Part shown: piece after piece, positions 9,014-15,291 of the stretch | Numbering within the stretch: position 1 is the first letter of the stretch | Layout of the letters: every line of letters starts with the position of its first letter | Assembly: GCA_018374635.1 (NCBI GenBank) | Contig: JAHAEW010000074.1 | Coordinates: forward strand, 1 to 16,566 | Length of the DNA: 16,566 nucleotides | From: Clostridiales bacterium | GTDB taxonomy: Bacteria > Bacillota > Clostridia > Oscillospirales > Oscillospiraceae | Direction: 5' to 3' | Translations under genes and position numbers: made by a program | The notes under the pieces: model-generated | What the model saw: the letters and a program-made list of their open reading frames with translations, nothing else | Database searches by the model: none | Told to the model about the DNA's origin: nothing

Positions 9014-9772
9014 TTGAAATTCGATACCAGCCCTGAGCGCTCCAAAGGCCGGCGGCTTTTGCCGCTTCTGTTGCTGCCGCTTCTGCTCTCTTCCTGCGGC
9101 GGCAAGGATGTGCCGCCGGAGCAGTACTCCAGTAATGACACGGCGCTCCCCGCCCTGACCTCCACCCTCTCTTCCGAAAACATTCAATTTTCCCACACTG
9201 CGGGCAGTGAGGATCAGCCCGGCTCCTATGTCTACTCCGGTCTGTCCTCCATGGCAGATACCCTGACCAGCTATGTCCAAACCTTGGAGGAGGACGGCTG
9301 CTCTCCGATTGACGCAAATGGCGTTGTAAATGAGCTCCCCGATTTCTCCGCCTCCAGCGGCTCGGTATCTATGGGCAAGGATACCGGGGATGGCGGTGTA
9401 TTTCAGCTCCAAATTGCCTGGGAGGGGGACACCTGTACCATTACCCCCGTCTATACGGCCGAGCTGCGCATTACCCAGCCCAGTCTGCAGGCCCTCACCG
9501 TCTCCGAGGCTATCCAGCGTTTAAAAAGCTGTGCTCCCTCTCTTCTCGGGCTCTCCGGTACCTCCATGGAAGAGTACGAGGTCTATGCGGAGGAAGGACT
9601 TGTCTTGGTAGATTCCTCCCCCTGTCTCCAGCTTAACGTGTATTCCCATGCCCCCCGTCAGTATCAGGGCTGCTATCTGATGACCGCGGATGGCGCTCAC
9701 CTTTATCAGCTTGACCGTGACATATCTCAGATCACGGAACTGACGCCTTATCCAGATACCGCCACGAAATAG
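9014..9772 (+). CDS. Lipoprotein of unknown function, coupled to the FtsA-like gene
   Basis: From TTG 9014 the product has 252 residues. It has a short basic n-region (SPERSKGRR), a leucine-rich h-region (LLPLLLLPLLLSSCGG) and a lipobox with Cys28, so it should be lipidated and held on the outer face of the membrane. The mature part has a Ser/Thr-rich linker, then a mixed alpha/beta body with no motif I recognise. The segment TVSEAIQRLKSCAPSLLGL may be a helix packing on a sheet. The first 23 bases overlap the end of the FtsA-like gene in another frame, suggesting translational coupling and a shared job. Coupling would also make its expression depend on the UAG upstream being passed or on ribosomes restarting. 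It ends in UAG shortly before a strong terminator, so that UAG is a real stop. Confidence 0.82.
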   Translation: MKFDTSPERSKGRRLLPLLLLPLLLSSCGGKDVPPEQYSSNDTALPALTSTLSSENIQFSHTAGSEDQPGSYVYSGLSSMADTLTSYVQTLEEDGCSPIDANGVVNELPDFSASSGSVSMGKDTGDGGVFQLQIAWEGDTCTITPVYTAELRITQPSLQALTVSEAIQRLKSCAPSLLGLSGTSMEEYEVYAEEGLVLVDSSPCLQLNVYSHAPRQYQGCYLMTADGAHLYQLDRDISQITELTPYPDTATK

Positions 9773-9808
9773 GGATCGGAAAACAGGCGTCGAACACAAT
9801 CAGCCAAC

Positions 9809-9855
9809 CAAGGAAAAGTGCCTCCTATTCTGAGAATAGGAGGCACTTTTCCTTG
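9809..9855 (+). terminator. Long perfect hairpin terminator after the lipoprotein gene
   Basis: Two 22-base arms (9809-9830 and 9834-9855) are exact complements around a TGA loop. The core is GTGCCTCC...GGAGGCAC with AAAA/TTTT toward the base of the stem, so it should act in both directions. The T-run is short and inside the stem, so part of its role could be transcript protection. Confidence 0.85.
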
Positions 9856-9910
9856 CTCACAAAGTCTGCATCCACAACACAGATCAAGAAAAAAATTGAA
9901 GTTCTGCTCT

Positions 9911-9936
9911 TAACAATTTTGAGCTGTGGCCGAGAA
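9911..9936 (+). promoter_or_regulatory. Sigma-D/FliA-type (flagellar) promoter for MCP2
   Basis: TAAC at 9911-9914, a 14-base spacer and GCCGAGAA at 9929-9936 match the flagellar sigma consensus (TAAA, about 15 bases, GCCGATAA) with one mismatch in each element. Chemoreceptor genes are typical targets of this sigma factor. The predicted start near 9943 leaves a leader of about 70 nt. Confidence 0.55.
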
Positions 9937-9947
9937 ATAGGCGGATA

Positions 9948-9987
9948 GTATAGCGAAACGGTAGGTTATCCTTTTTGATCGCTGTAC
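9948..9987 (+). promoter_or_regulatory. Stem-loop in the MCP2 5' leader
   Basis: GTATAGCGA (9948-9956) pairs with TCGCTGTAC (9979-9987) over 9 pairs including one G-U, around a 22-base loop. It begins just after the predicted transcription start and ends about 12 bases before the ribosome site AAGGAG (10000-10005). It does not match a riboswitch class I know. Confidence 0.35.
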
Positions 9988-10012
9988 AGAATAAAAATAA
10001 AGGAGCAGAAGA

Positions 10013-12055
10013 GTGAACGTGAAAAAGACGAAGCTTCAGAAAAAGTCCAAAAGACTTGCGACGACCCTTGTCCTGTTTTCAGTCTCCATATTGCTGATTC
10101 TTAACTTCGTTTCGGCAGTCTGTATCGGGGCGCTGACCCGCTCTGGGATGGATCAGAAGCAAGACGCCTTCTTGCAGCAGACCACCCTCAGCGGCAAACG
10201 GCAGGCAGAGCAATTTATCGAGCAGTACATCGGCATAACCGAAACGCTGGCGCAAAGCACCCAGCTGCAGCGGGCGGTCAAGGACACCACCCAGGACAGG
10301 CCCGCATCTGATACGCCGGAATTTTCGGAGGCTCTGGTACTTCTTCAGCGTACAATGGGGGAATATCCGGATATCCTTGGTGTGGGCTTTGGCAGCCTTA
10401 CAGAGGATTATATTTATAATCAGGATGGAACACGGCTGAATGTGCTTTTGAGTGAACGTCCCTATTTCCAGAATGCGAAAGAAGGGACTTACGTGACCCA
10501 GCCCTATGTTGACTCGGCGACCGATGAAATGTGTGTATCCGTTGCGACCCCGCTTTCTGACGGTTCGACGGTAATCGGGCTGCTGGTTTTGGATCTGAAG
10601 CTGACCCAGGTTTCCGACTTTTTGAAGGAAATGGATTTTGGGGAAAGCGGACGCATTGTGCTGCTGTCGGAAAACAACACGATCCTGGGCCATGAGGATC
10701 ACGACATGATTGGTAAAAATTTTGCCGATCTCGACATCCAGGGGGCTCTTTTGGAGCAGATCGAGGCGCCGACCAATGAAATCGTAAACTACAAGCTGGA
10801 CGGAGAGTCCCGCGTGGGCACCGTGCAGGAGCTTTCGGGCGGAGGCTGGAAGGTGCTCTCCAGTATGTCCCAGGCGGAATACAACGCCCAAACAACCAAA
10901 ACCACAGTTTCTCTTGTCCTGCTGCTTCTGGGCAGCACAGCCGTTGTCGCCATCCTCCTGTGGATCATCATCACAAAGCGGCTGCGCCCGGTCTCCCAGC
11001 TCAACGAGGCACTGCGGGAGATGAGTATGGGCAATCTGCACATCGCGGTCACCCACAATGGAAGGGATGAGGTCGGTGAAATGGCCGAGTCGCTGCGGGA
11101 ATGCATCCGGAATCTTTCCAGCTATATCAACGAGATCGACCGGGTCATGGACGGCCTTGCGCAGGGGGATTTGACCATCCAAACAGACGTGGCTTTCCAG
11201 GGTGATTTCATGCCCATTTAGCATTCGATCGAAGGCTTTATCGAAAAGATGAGCGCGGCAATGGGCAGTATCCAGCTGGCTTCGGAGCAAGTGTTCAGCG
11301 GTTCCGACCAGGTATCCAGCGGCGCACAGTCCCTCGCCCAGGGGGCGACACAGCAGGCGTCGTCTGTTGAGGAGCTGGCGGCGGCCGTTACGGAGATTTC
11401 CTCCACGGTCAAAGAGAACCATAAAATCGTAAAGGATGCGGCCAGCGGCGCGCTTCAGGTCAACAGCGATATTGTCGAGAGCGGCAAGAGAATGCGGCAG
11501 AGCCTGGCCTTTATGACGGAGATCCGGGAGCGCTCCAACGAGATCAGCCATATTATCAAAACCATTGAGGACATCGCATTTCAGACCAATATACTGGCCT
11601 TGAACGCAGCCGTAGAGGCCGCCCGTGCCGGTCAGGCCGGAAAAGGCTTCGCGGTGGTTGCGGACGAGGTGCGCAGCCTGGCCGGGAAAACCGCCGAGGC
11701 TTCCAACTCCACCACCGCGTTGATTGCGGCCTCCCTCACGGCGGTCGAAAAGGGTACGGAAAGCATGGAAGCGACCTCGAAATTTATGGAAAGCGTGGTG
11801 GAAGAGGCTCAGAAGATTACTGACGTGTTCCAAAATATAGCAGATGTATCGGAGCGCCAGTCGGCCTCGATCGAGCAGGTCACACAGGGAATTGACCAAA
11901 TTTCCAGCGTAGTACAGACAAATTCCGCGACAGCAGAGCAGAGCGCCGCAGTAAGTGAAGAGCTTTCTGGACAGGCACAGCTTCTGAAGGACATGCTGAG
12001 CCGCTTTACCCTGTCTGATCCGGCGGAAGCAGCAAGGCAGTCAGAAATCGGTTGA
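10013..12055 (+). pseudogene. Methyl-accepting chemotaxis protein with dCache-like sensor (MCP2); ORF broken by in-frame UAG
   Basis: Read through, this is a 680-codon chemoreceptor. Layout: TM1 about 17-40; a double-Cache-like extracellular sensor about 45-290 (SERPYFQNAKEGTYVTQPYV, then VATPLSDGSTVIGLLVLDLKL); TM2 about 298-320; HAMP about 321-373 and a second HAMP-like unit (GLAQGDLTI); UAG at codon 403; then 277 residues of complete signalling domain with the hairpin tip (IEDIAFQTNILALNAAVEAA, GKGFAVVADEVRSLA). Without passing the UAG, the product is a sensor with no CheA-binding tip. MCP1 aligns without gaps across this point, with Lys292 opposite the UAG. GTG 10013 has AAGGAG 7 bases upstream. 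The ATG at 11249 has no good ribosome site, so restart is unlikely. The ligand is unknown; the sensor differs in type from MCP1. Confidence 0.88.
11219..11221 (+). other. In-frame UAG at a lysine-aligned position of MCP2
   Basis: The codons run ATG CCC ATT TAG CAT TCG ATC. MCP1 reads MPVKENIQ where this frame reads MPI-UAG-HSIE. As in the FtsA-like gene, AAG to TAG is one change and the next base is C. Confidence 0.9.
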
Positions 12056-12202
12056 GCTTGTACCATAATACCAGCCGGCTGACAGAAGCACACAGGCTGC
12101 GAAGGAACACGGACGGTTTGAACAGAGATCCCTTCTTATCCCAGCTGAAGATGCTGTGGAGATCAACGGTGCCCCGGCACACGAACGGATCGTGATCGAT
12201 AT

Positions 12203-12253
12203 AAAGCGCTCCCATACCAACGTCTGAATACGGCATCCGTATGGGAGCACTTT
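12203..12253 (+). terminator. Hairpin with T-run downstream of MCP2
   Basis: GCTCCCATAC (12208-12217) pairs exactly with GTATGGGAGC (12239-12248). AAAG/CTTT extends the stem past one mismatch, and a T-rich tail (CTTTTATA) follows. The loop is long (21 bases). Confidence 0.6.
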
Positions 12254-12334
12254 TATACCCCGCGCTACCGGACATTTCATCCATGCAGCCGCAGCATTTT
12301 TATCTAGAAAAGCTCCCTGATATAAACCACGATA

Positions 12335-12343
12335 TGTTATAAT
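12335..12343 (+). promoter_or_regulatory. Extended -10 promoter for the HSP90-family gene
   Basis: TGTTATAAT is a perfect extended -10 about 90 bases before the ATG at 12434. No good -35 is seen. The leader of about 85 nt contains a small hairpin, AGCGC...GCGCT, at about 12393-12408. The ribosome site AAGGA is at 12419-12423. Confidence 0.5.
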
Positions 12344-12433
12344 CAGCCTACCTGGATCCGGTGATAACTCGATCGATACCGCAGGCATGACCAGCGCAAA
12401 ACAGCGCTAAAAGATAACAAGGACTGATATATT

Positions 12434-14191
12434 ATGAGCGACACCTATCATTTTCAAGTGAATCTGAGCGGGATGCTGGACGTGCTGTCCAACCACCTGT
12501 ACAAAAGCCCGGATGTGTTCCTCCGGGAGCTGCTGCAAAACGGCGTGGACGCCATCACCCTGCGGCAGAAAGCACAGCCGGATTGGAACGGAGGGAAAAT
12601 TACCATCACGGTGGAGCCGGGCCGCCGCCTGATCTTCCGGGACAACGGCGCGGGGCTGAGCGAGAAGGGCATCCACCGCTTTCTGGCGGTGATCGGCCAG
12701 TCCTCCAAGACGGAGCTGGTCAACGGAACGATCCCCGAGGACTACATCGGCCGGTTCGGCATCGGCCTGCTCTCCTGCTTCATGGTGTCGGACTCCATCG
12801 TGGTCCACACCCGGCCGGCCCAGGGGGGCGGAGCCCATGTGTGGACGGGCCTGCCCGACGGCACCTACACCCTGGAGCCGCTGGAGGAGTGCCCGGTGGG
12901 CACGGCGGTGATCCTGACCGCTAAGCCCGGCATGGAGCACTACTTCCAGCCCCGGAAGGCGGCCGAGCTGGTGCGCTATTACGGGCTGGCGCTGCCCGTC
13001 CCCGTCTATCTGTCCGGCGACCCGGAGCGGCTCAACAGCATCCCCGCCGACTTTACCGGTATCAGCCGCAGCCAGCTGCTCTCCTTTGGCGAGTGGCTCT
13101 TTGAGGAGGAGTATCTGGAGGCCATCCCCATCCAGACGCCCCACATCAGCGGCGTGGCCTATGTGCTCCCTTACCGTACCGCCTCCTCCGCCAAGGGCAA
13201 GCACCGCATCTACCTCAAGCAGATGCTTTTGACCGAGCGGGGGGATACCCTGCTGCCGCCCTGGGCCTTCTTTTTGCAGTGCTTCCTCAACACCCGGGGC
13301 CTGCGGCCCACCGCCTCCCGGGAGGATTTTTATGAGGATCAGGCGCTGTCCTCCGCACGGGAGGAATTTGCCGCCGCGGTGCGCCGCCACCTGGCCCAGC
13401 TGGCGGAGGAGGACCCGGACCGGCTGAAAGGCATCGTGTCCGTCCACGCGGAGGCCATCAAGGCCATGGCGGTCTGGGACGAGGAGCTGTTCCGGCTGTT
13501 CATCGACTACCTCACTTTCGAGACCAGCGAGGGGCTGATGACCGGAGCGGCCCTGAAGCGGGCGGGCGAGGCCGTCTGGGTCCACAGCGTCCCCAAATTC
13601 AAGCAGCTCAAGCCCATTTTCATGGCCCAGGGACAGCTGCTCATCTGTACCGGCTATACCAGTGACCAGGAGCTGATCCAGACCATGGCGGAGCGCTTCG
13701 GCCTGCCCTTCCAGCCCCTCCACGAGGACGATATGTCTGACGCCCTGGAGGACGTCACCGCCGCCGAGCGGCAGCGGGGAGAACGGCTGCTCCGGGCGGC
13801 GGATGAGGCCCTTCTCCCCTTTGAGTGTCAGGCCGAACTCCGCCGCTTCCTGCCCGCCGACCTGCCCGTGCTGTACGCCATGAGCGACGAGGTTCAGTTC
13901 CTGCGCCAGCTCCAGACCGCCCAGGAGAACAGCAGCGGTATCTTCTCCGGGGCGCTGGCCTCCATGCTCTCCGGTGTGGAGGAGCGGCCACTGGCCACCC
14001 TCTACCTCAATCTGAACAGCCCCATCGTCCGCCGGCTGGTCACAACGGCTGATCCGGAACTGCTGGAAAGCATGGTGCAGGTGCTGTATGTGCAGGCCCT
14101 GCTGGCGGGGGGCCACCCCCTCCGGGGCGGCGAGCTCAAGACCATGAACCAGGCCTTGCTGGCCCTGTTGGAGCATACAGCGGGAATTTGA
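12434..14191 (+). CDS. Divergent HSP90-family (HtpG-like) chaperone ATPase
   Basis: This 585-residue cytosolic protein has the GHKL ATP-binding fold of Hsp90. Seen in order: FLRELLQNGVDAI with Glu32, Asn36 and Asp39 (the ELISNASDA box), RDNGAGL (69-75), IGRFGIGLLSCF (105-116, the ATP-lid glycine loop) and GTAVIL (156-161). In the middle domain, NTRGLRPTASREDFYE (286-301) contains the SRE arginine that contacts ATP phosphate in Hsp90. The C-terminal third is divergent from E. coli HtpG, so the dimerisation part may differ. It fits the shorter HSP90-family branch found in Firmicutes and Actinobacteria rather than canonical HtpG. Composition looks GC-richer than its neighbours. Its last codons (LLALLEHTAGI) are duplicated downstream in the immunity array. 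The client is unknown. Confidence 0.88.
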   Translation: MSDTYHFQVNLSGMLDVLSNHLYKSPDVFLRELLQNGVDAITLRQKAQPDWNGGKITITVEPGRRLIFRDNGAGLSEKGIHRFLAVIGQSSKTELVNGTIPEDYIGRFGIGLLSCFMVSDSIVVHTRPAQGGGAHVWTGLPDGTYTLEPLEECPVGTAVILTAKPGMEHYFQPRKAAELVRYYGLALPVPVYLSGDPERLNSIPADFTGISRSQLLSFGEWLFEEEYLEAIPIQTPHISGVAYVLPYRTASSAKGKHRIYLKQMLLTERGDTLLPPWAFFLQCFLNTRGLRPTASREDFYEDQALSSAREEFAAAVRRHLAQLAEEDPDRLKGIVSVHAEAIKAMAVWDEELFRLFIDYLTFETSEGLMTGAALKRAGEAVWVHSVPKFKQLKPIFMAQGQLLICTGYTSDQELIQTMAERFGLPFQPLHEDDMSDALEDVTAAERQRGERLLRAADEALLPFECQAELRRFLPADLPVLYAMSDEVQFLRQLQTAQENSSGIFSGALASMLSGVEERPLATLYLNLNSPIVRRLVTTADPELLESMVQVLYVQALLAGGHPLRGGELKTMNQALLALLEHTAGI

Positions 14192-14248
14192 TAGCCGGAA
14201 AAGGAAGATACATAATGTGATAAAGTTAGCTGCAATAAACTGGAATTT
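14159..14248 (+). repeat. Linker repeat R1, copy A (HSP90-gene tail plus gene-start block)
   Basis: This copy covers the last codons of the HSP90-family gene (LALLEHTAGI-stop), a ribosome site and the GTG-started block reading (M)IKLAAINWNL. Copy B at 14744-14835 matches 29 of 33 bases in the first block and 27 of 32 in the last, counted by eye, with a variable 25-27 base centre. Confidence 0.8.
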
Positions 14249-14261
14249 ATATGGGGGCAAC

Positions 14262-14627
14262 ATGATAGTTGTAAGTACAGATAAAGGCAATCTTTCTTTC
14301 CAATCAGTAGACGATGTATTAAAATTCGTACAAACATCAGCACAAGAAAATATTGAACTATGGATTAGCGGAAAGCAGCCATATCCCTGTATATCTGTGT
14401 GTATTAGCGGAGAATATGCAGCTATCAATTATTTTCAAAATGATGCAGGTGATATGTGGCTGTCTTATAATGAGGAAAATCAAGAAGATGTTACTTTTAT
14501 GGCTGCTGGAGAAGAATGGGAACCAGATGTCAATGCAGTCATCAGTATAAACAGTGCGTTTTCTTGCATTAGGGAATTTTGTGCTACTTATGAACGACCT
14601 TGTTGTATTCAGTGGCAAGAGTTATAA
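14262..14627 (+). CDS. Imm1-like immunity protein (cassette 1)
   Basis: This small acidic protein has 121 residues from ATG 14262. The pattern resembles Imm1-family immunity proteins of polymorphic-toxin systems: a short strand and helix (LSFQSVDDVLKFVQ), a strand pair (SVCISGEYAAINYFQ), GDMWLSYNEE, a hydrophobic helix (INSAFSCIREF) and a closing CCIQWQEL (the family's rP..I.W end). Such proteins sit in the cytoplasm and neutralise a cognate toxin; no toxin gene is in the window. GGGGG lies 5 bases before ATG 14262. A GTG at 14217 with AAGGAAG upstream would add 15 residues, but they belong to linker repeat R1. The gene is much more AT-rich than the HSP90 gene before it, suggesting acquisition. 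The family call is by pattern, not by search. Confidence 0.7.
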   Translation: MIVVSTDKGNLSFQSVDDVLKFVQTSAQENIELWISGKQPYPCISVCISGEYAAINYFQNDAGDMWLSYNEENQEDVTFMAAGEEWEPDVNAVISINSAFSCIREFCATYERPCCIQWQEL

Positions 14628-14628
14628 C

Positions 14629-14725
14629 TTCCAGTTTGTCGAGCAAGCTCACTACCGATCAAGAAAAGGGACCCCGGATTGGAGCCGTCAAACCAGAGAA
14701 TGGAGAAAATCTGATGGAGCGAAAG
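14629..14725 (+). repeat. Linker repeat R2, copy a
   Basis: This 97-base block starts TTCCAGTTTGTCGAGCAAG and matches copy b (15195-15291) without gaps at 82 of 97 positions, counted by eye. It includes GGAG and an ATG (14714) with CGAAAG after it, at the same offsets as the lipoprotein start in copy b. Confidence 0.85.
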
Positions 14726-14776
14726 GCGCGATTGTTGTATGTGCTGGACCTGTTGGAGCATACGGCGGGCGTTTGA
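14714..14776 (+). pseudogene. 20-codon remnant joining a gene start to an HSP90-gene-like tail
   Basis: From the ATG in R2 copy a, the frame reads MERKARLLYVLDLLEHTAGV and stops at TGA 14774-14776. The first residues match the start region of the downstream lipoprotein gene, and the last eight match the end of the HSP90-family protein except for Val in place of Ile. It looks like a duplication junction (R2 copy a joined to R1 copy B), not a working gene. Confidence 0.6.
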
Positions 14777-14835
14777 GCAGCAGGGACGGAAGATATAGAC
14801 AGCGTGATGGAGTTAGCTGCGATAAATCGGAATTT
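14744..14835 (+). repeat. Linker repeat R1, copy B
   Basis: This is the second copy of the HSP90-gene-tail plus gene-start block. It reads LLEHTAGV-stop in one frame, then GTG 14804 starting (M)MELAAINRNL, directly before the second immunity gene. It joins R2 copy a through 18 bases. Confidence 0.8.
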
Positions 14836-14851
14836 GGGGAGAAATAGCTAT

Positions 14852-15190
14852 ATGATTATGGATAGTTGGGAAAACGGTCAGTATAAAGAAATCTGGGTTT
14901 ATTCAAAAGAAACAGAAGATGATGAACGAGCAATGTGTGGGTTGATAAATGGTGATTGGGGTTGGCTCAATTATTATAACGAGGAAGGTGACACAGGATT
15001 AAGCTCCAGAAATCCAAACTATACTGGTACAGATGATGAAACCATGAATTTTATCATAAATGGTGAACTTGACCCATTTCCTTTATCTTATGTGCTGCCC
15101 GCAGAACAGGTGATGGAAGCCCTTGAATATTTTGAAAAGTATCATAAGTTGCCTGCATTCATAACATGGCACGATGATAATTTCGCTTAG
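14852..15190 (+). CDS. Imm1-like immunity protein (cassette 2)
   Basis: This 112-residue acidic protein has a clearer Imm1 pattern than cassette 1: CGLINGDWGWLNYYNEEGDT, then GLSSRNPNYTGTDD (the family's GD.G..SRNP.Y.G), INGELDPFPLSYVLPAEQVMEALEYF and a closing PAFITWHDDN. It should act in the cytoplasm against an incoming or sibling-delivered toxin. The likely start is ATG 14852, with GGGGAG (14836-14841) 10 bases upstream. GTG 14804 is in frame but lies in linker repeat R1. The gene is AT-rich. Cassettes 1 and 2 share little sequence inside the genes, although their flanks are about 85% identical. It ends in UAG. No toxin or secretion gene is seen nearby. Confidence 0.78.
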   Translation: MIMDSWENGQYKEIWVYSKETEDDERAMCGLINGDWGWLNYYNEEGDTGLSSRNPNYTGTDDETMNFIINGELDPFPLSYVLPAEQVMEALEYFEKYHKLPAFITWHDDNFA

Positions 15191-15194
15191 AAAA

Positions 15195-15291
15195 TTCCAG
15201 TTTGTCGAGCAAGTTCGCTACTGATAAAGGAAAGAAGCCCCGGCCTGGAGCCGCCAAACCAGAGAACGGAGAAAATCAGATGTATCGAAAG
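15195..15291 (+). repeat. Linker repeat R2, copy b
   Basis: This is the second copy of the 97-base linker. It begins just after the cassette 2 stop and ends inside the first codons of the lipoprotein gene. It supplies that gene's GGAG and ATG, and the frame is open through it from TTG 15202. Confidence 0.85.

Larger units (their letters stand above)
7174..9036 (+). pseudogene. FtsA-like actin-fold ATPase with C-terminal beta-grasp-like extension; ORF broken by in-frame UAG
   Basis: This frame encodes an FtsA/PilM-type actin-fold protein, the class that tethers division filaments or pili to the membrane. Before the UAG: phosphate-1 LDIGTRS (about 19-25), a 1C/SHS2-like middle (PLTTLLGH, FLPSEVVDSL, TLEPIAAL) and phosphate-2 LVDIGAGTSD. 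After it: adenosine motif FLAGGGSKLP, TTPLGIAVSAGLGL, then about 230 residues of extension with NG...GD...I repeats like beta-grasp domains and a Pro/Ala linker. The UAG at 7993-7995 replaces the lysine of the AE.(I/M)K motif. The frame then stays open with good codon use to 9036, about 620 codons in all. The GTG at 8020 could restart translation but has no ribosome site. ATG 7174 is chosen because AAAGGAG (7155-7161) touches the ATG at 7162. Nonsense mutation, sequencing error and decoded UAG are all possible. Confidence 0.85.
12056..12433. other. 378-base gap between MCP2 and the HSP90-family gene
   Basis: This gap holds a hairpin terminator (12203-12253) and an extended -10 promoter (12335-12343), both listed separately. 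Before the hairpin there is a start-less open stretch on the plus strand, about 12071-12226, reading ...IPAEDAVEINGAPAHERIVI and on to KRSHTNV-stop. It looks protein-like but has no usable start, so it may be the tail of a decayed gene. I cannot name it. Confidence 0.5.

Noticed and set aside
8020..9036. Second half of the FtsA-like gene as an independent gene from GTG 8020
   Set aside because: No ribosome site precedes it, and it would lack both phosphate-binding motifs of the actin fold.
9948..9987. Riboswitch (for example cyclic di-GMP) in the MCP2 leader
   Set aside because: Only a single stem-loop is seen; the conserved loop sequences of known classes are not present.
10079..11899. 606-codon open frame on the minus strand
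   Set aside because: It is antisense to MCP2 and has no recognisable motif; similar antisense frames lie opposite MCP1 and the FtsA-like gene.
12407..14428. 673-codon open frame on the minus strand
   Set aside because: It is antisense to the HSP90-family gene, with Gln/Gly/His-rich nonsense composition caused by the GC-rich codon bias of the real gene.
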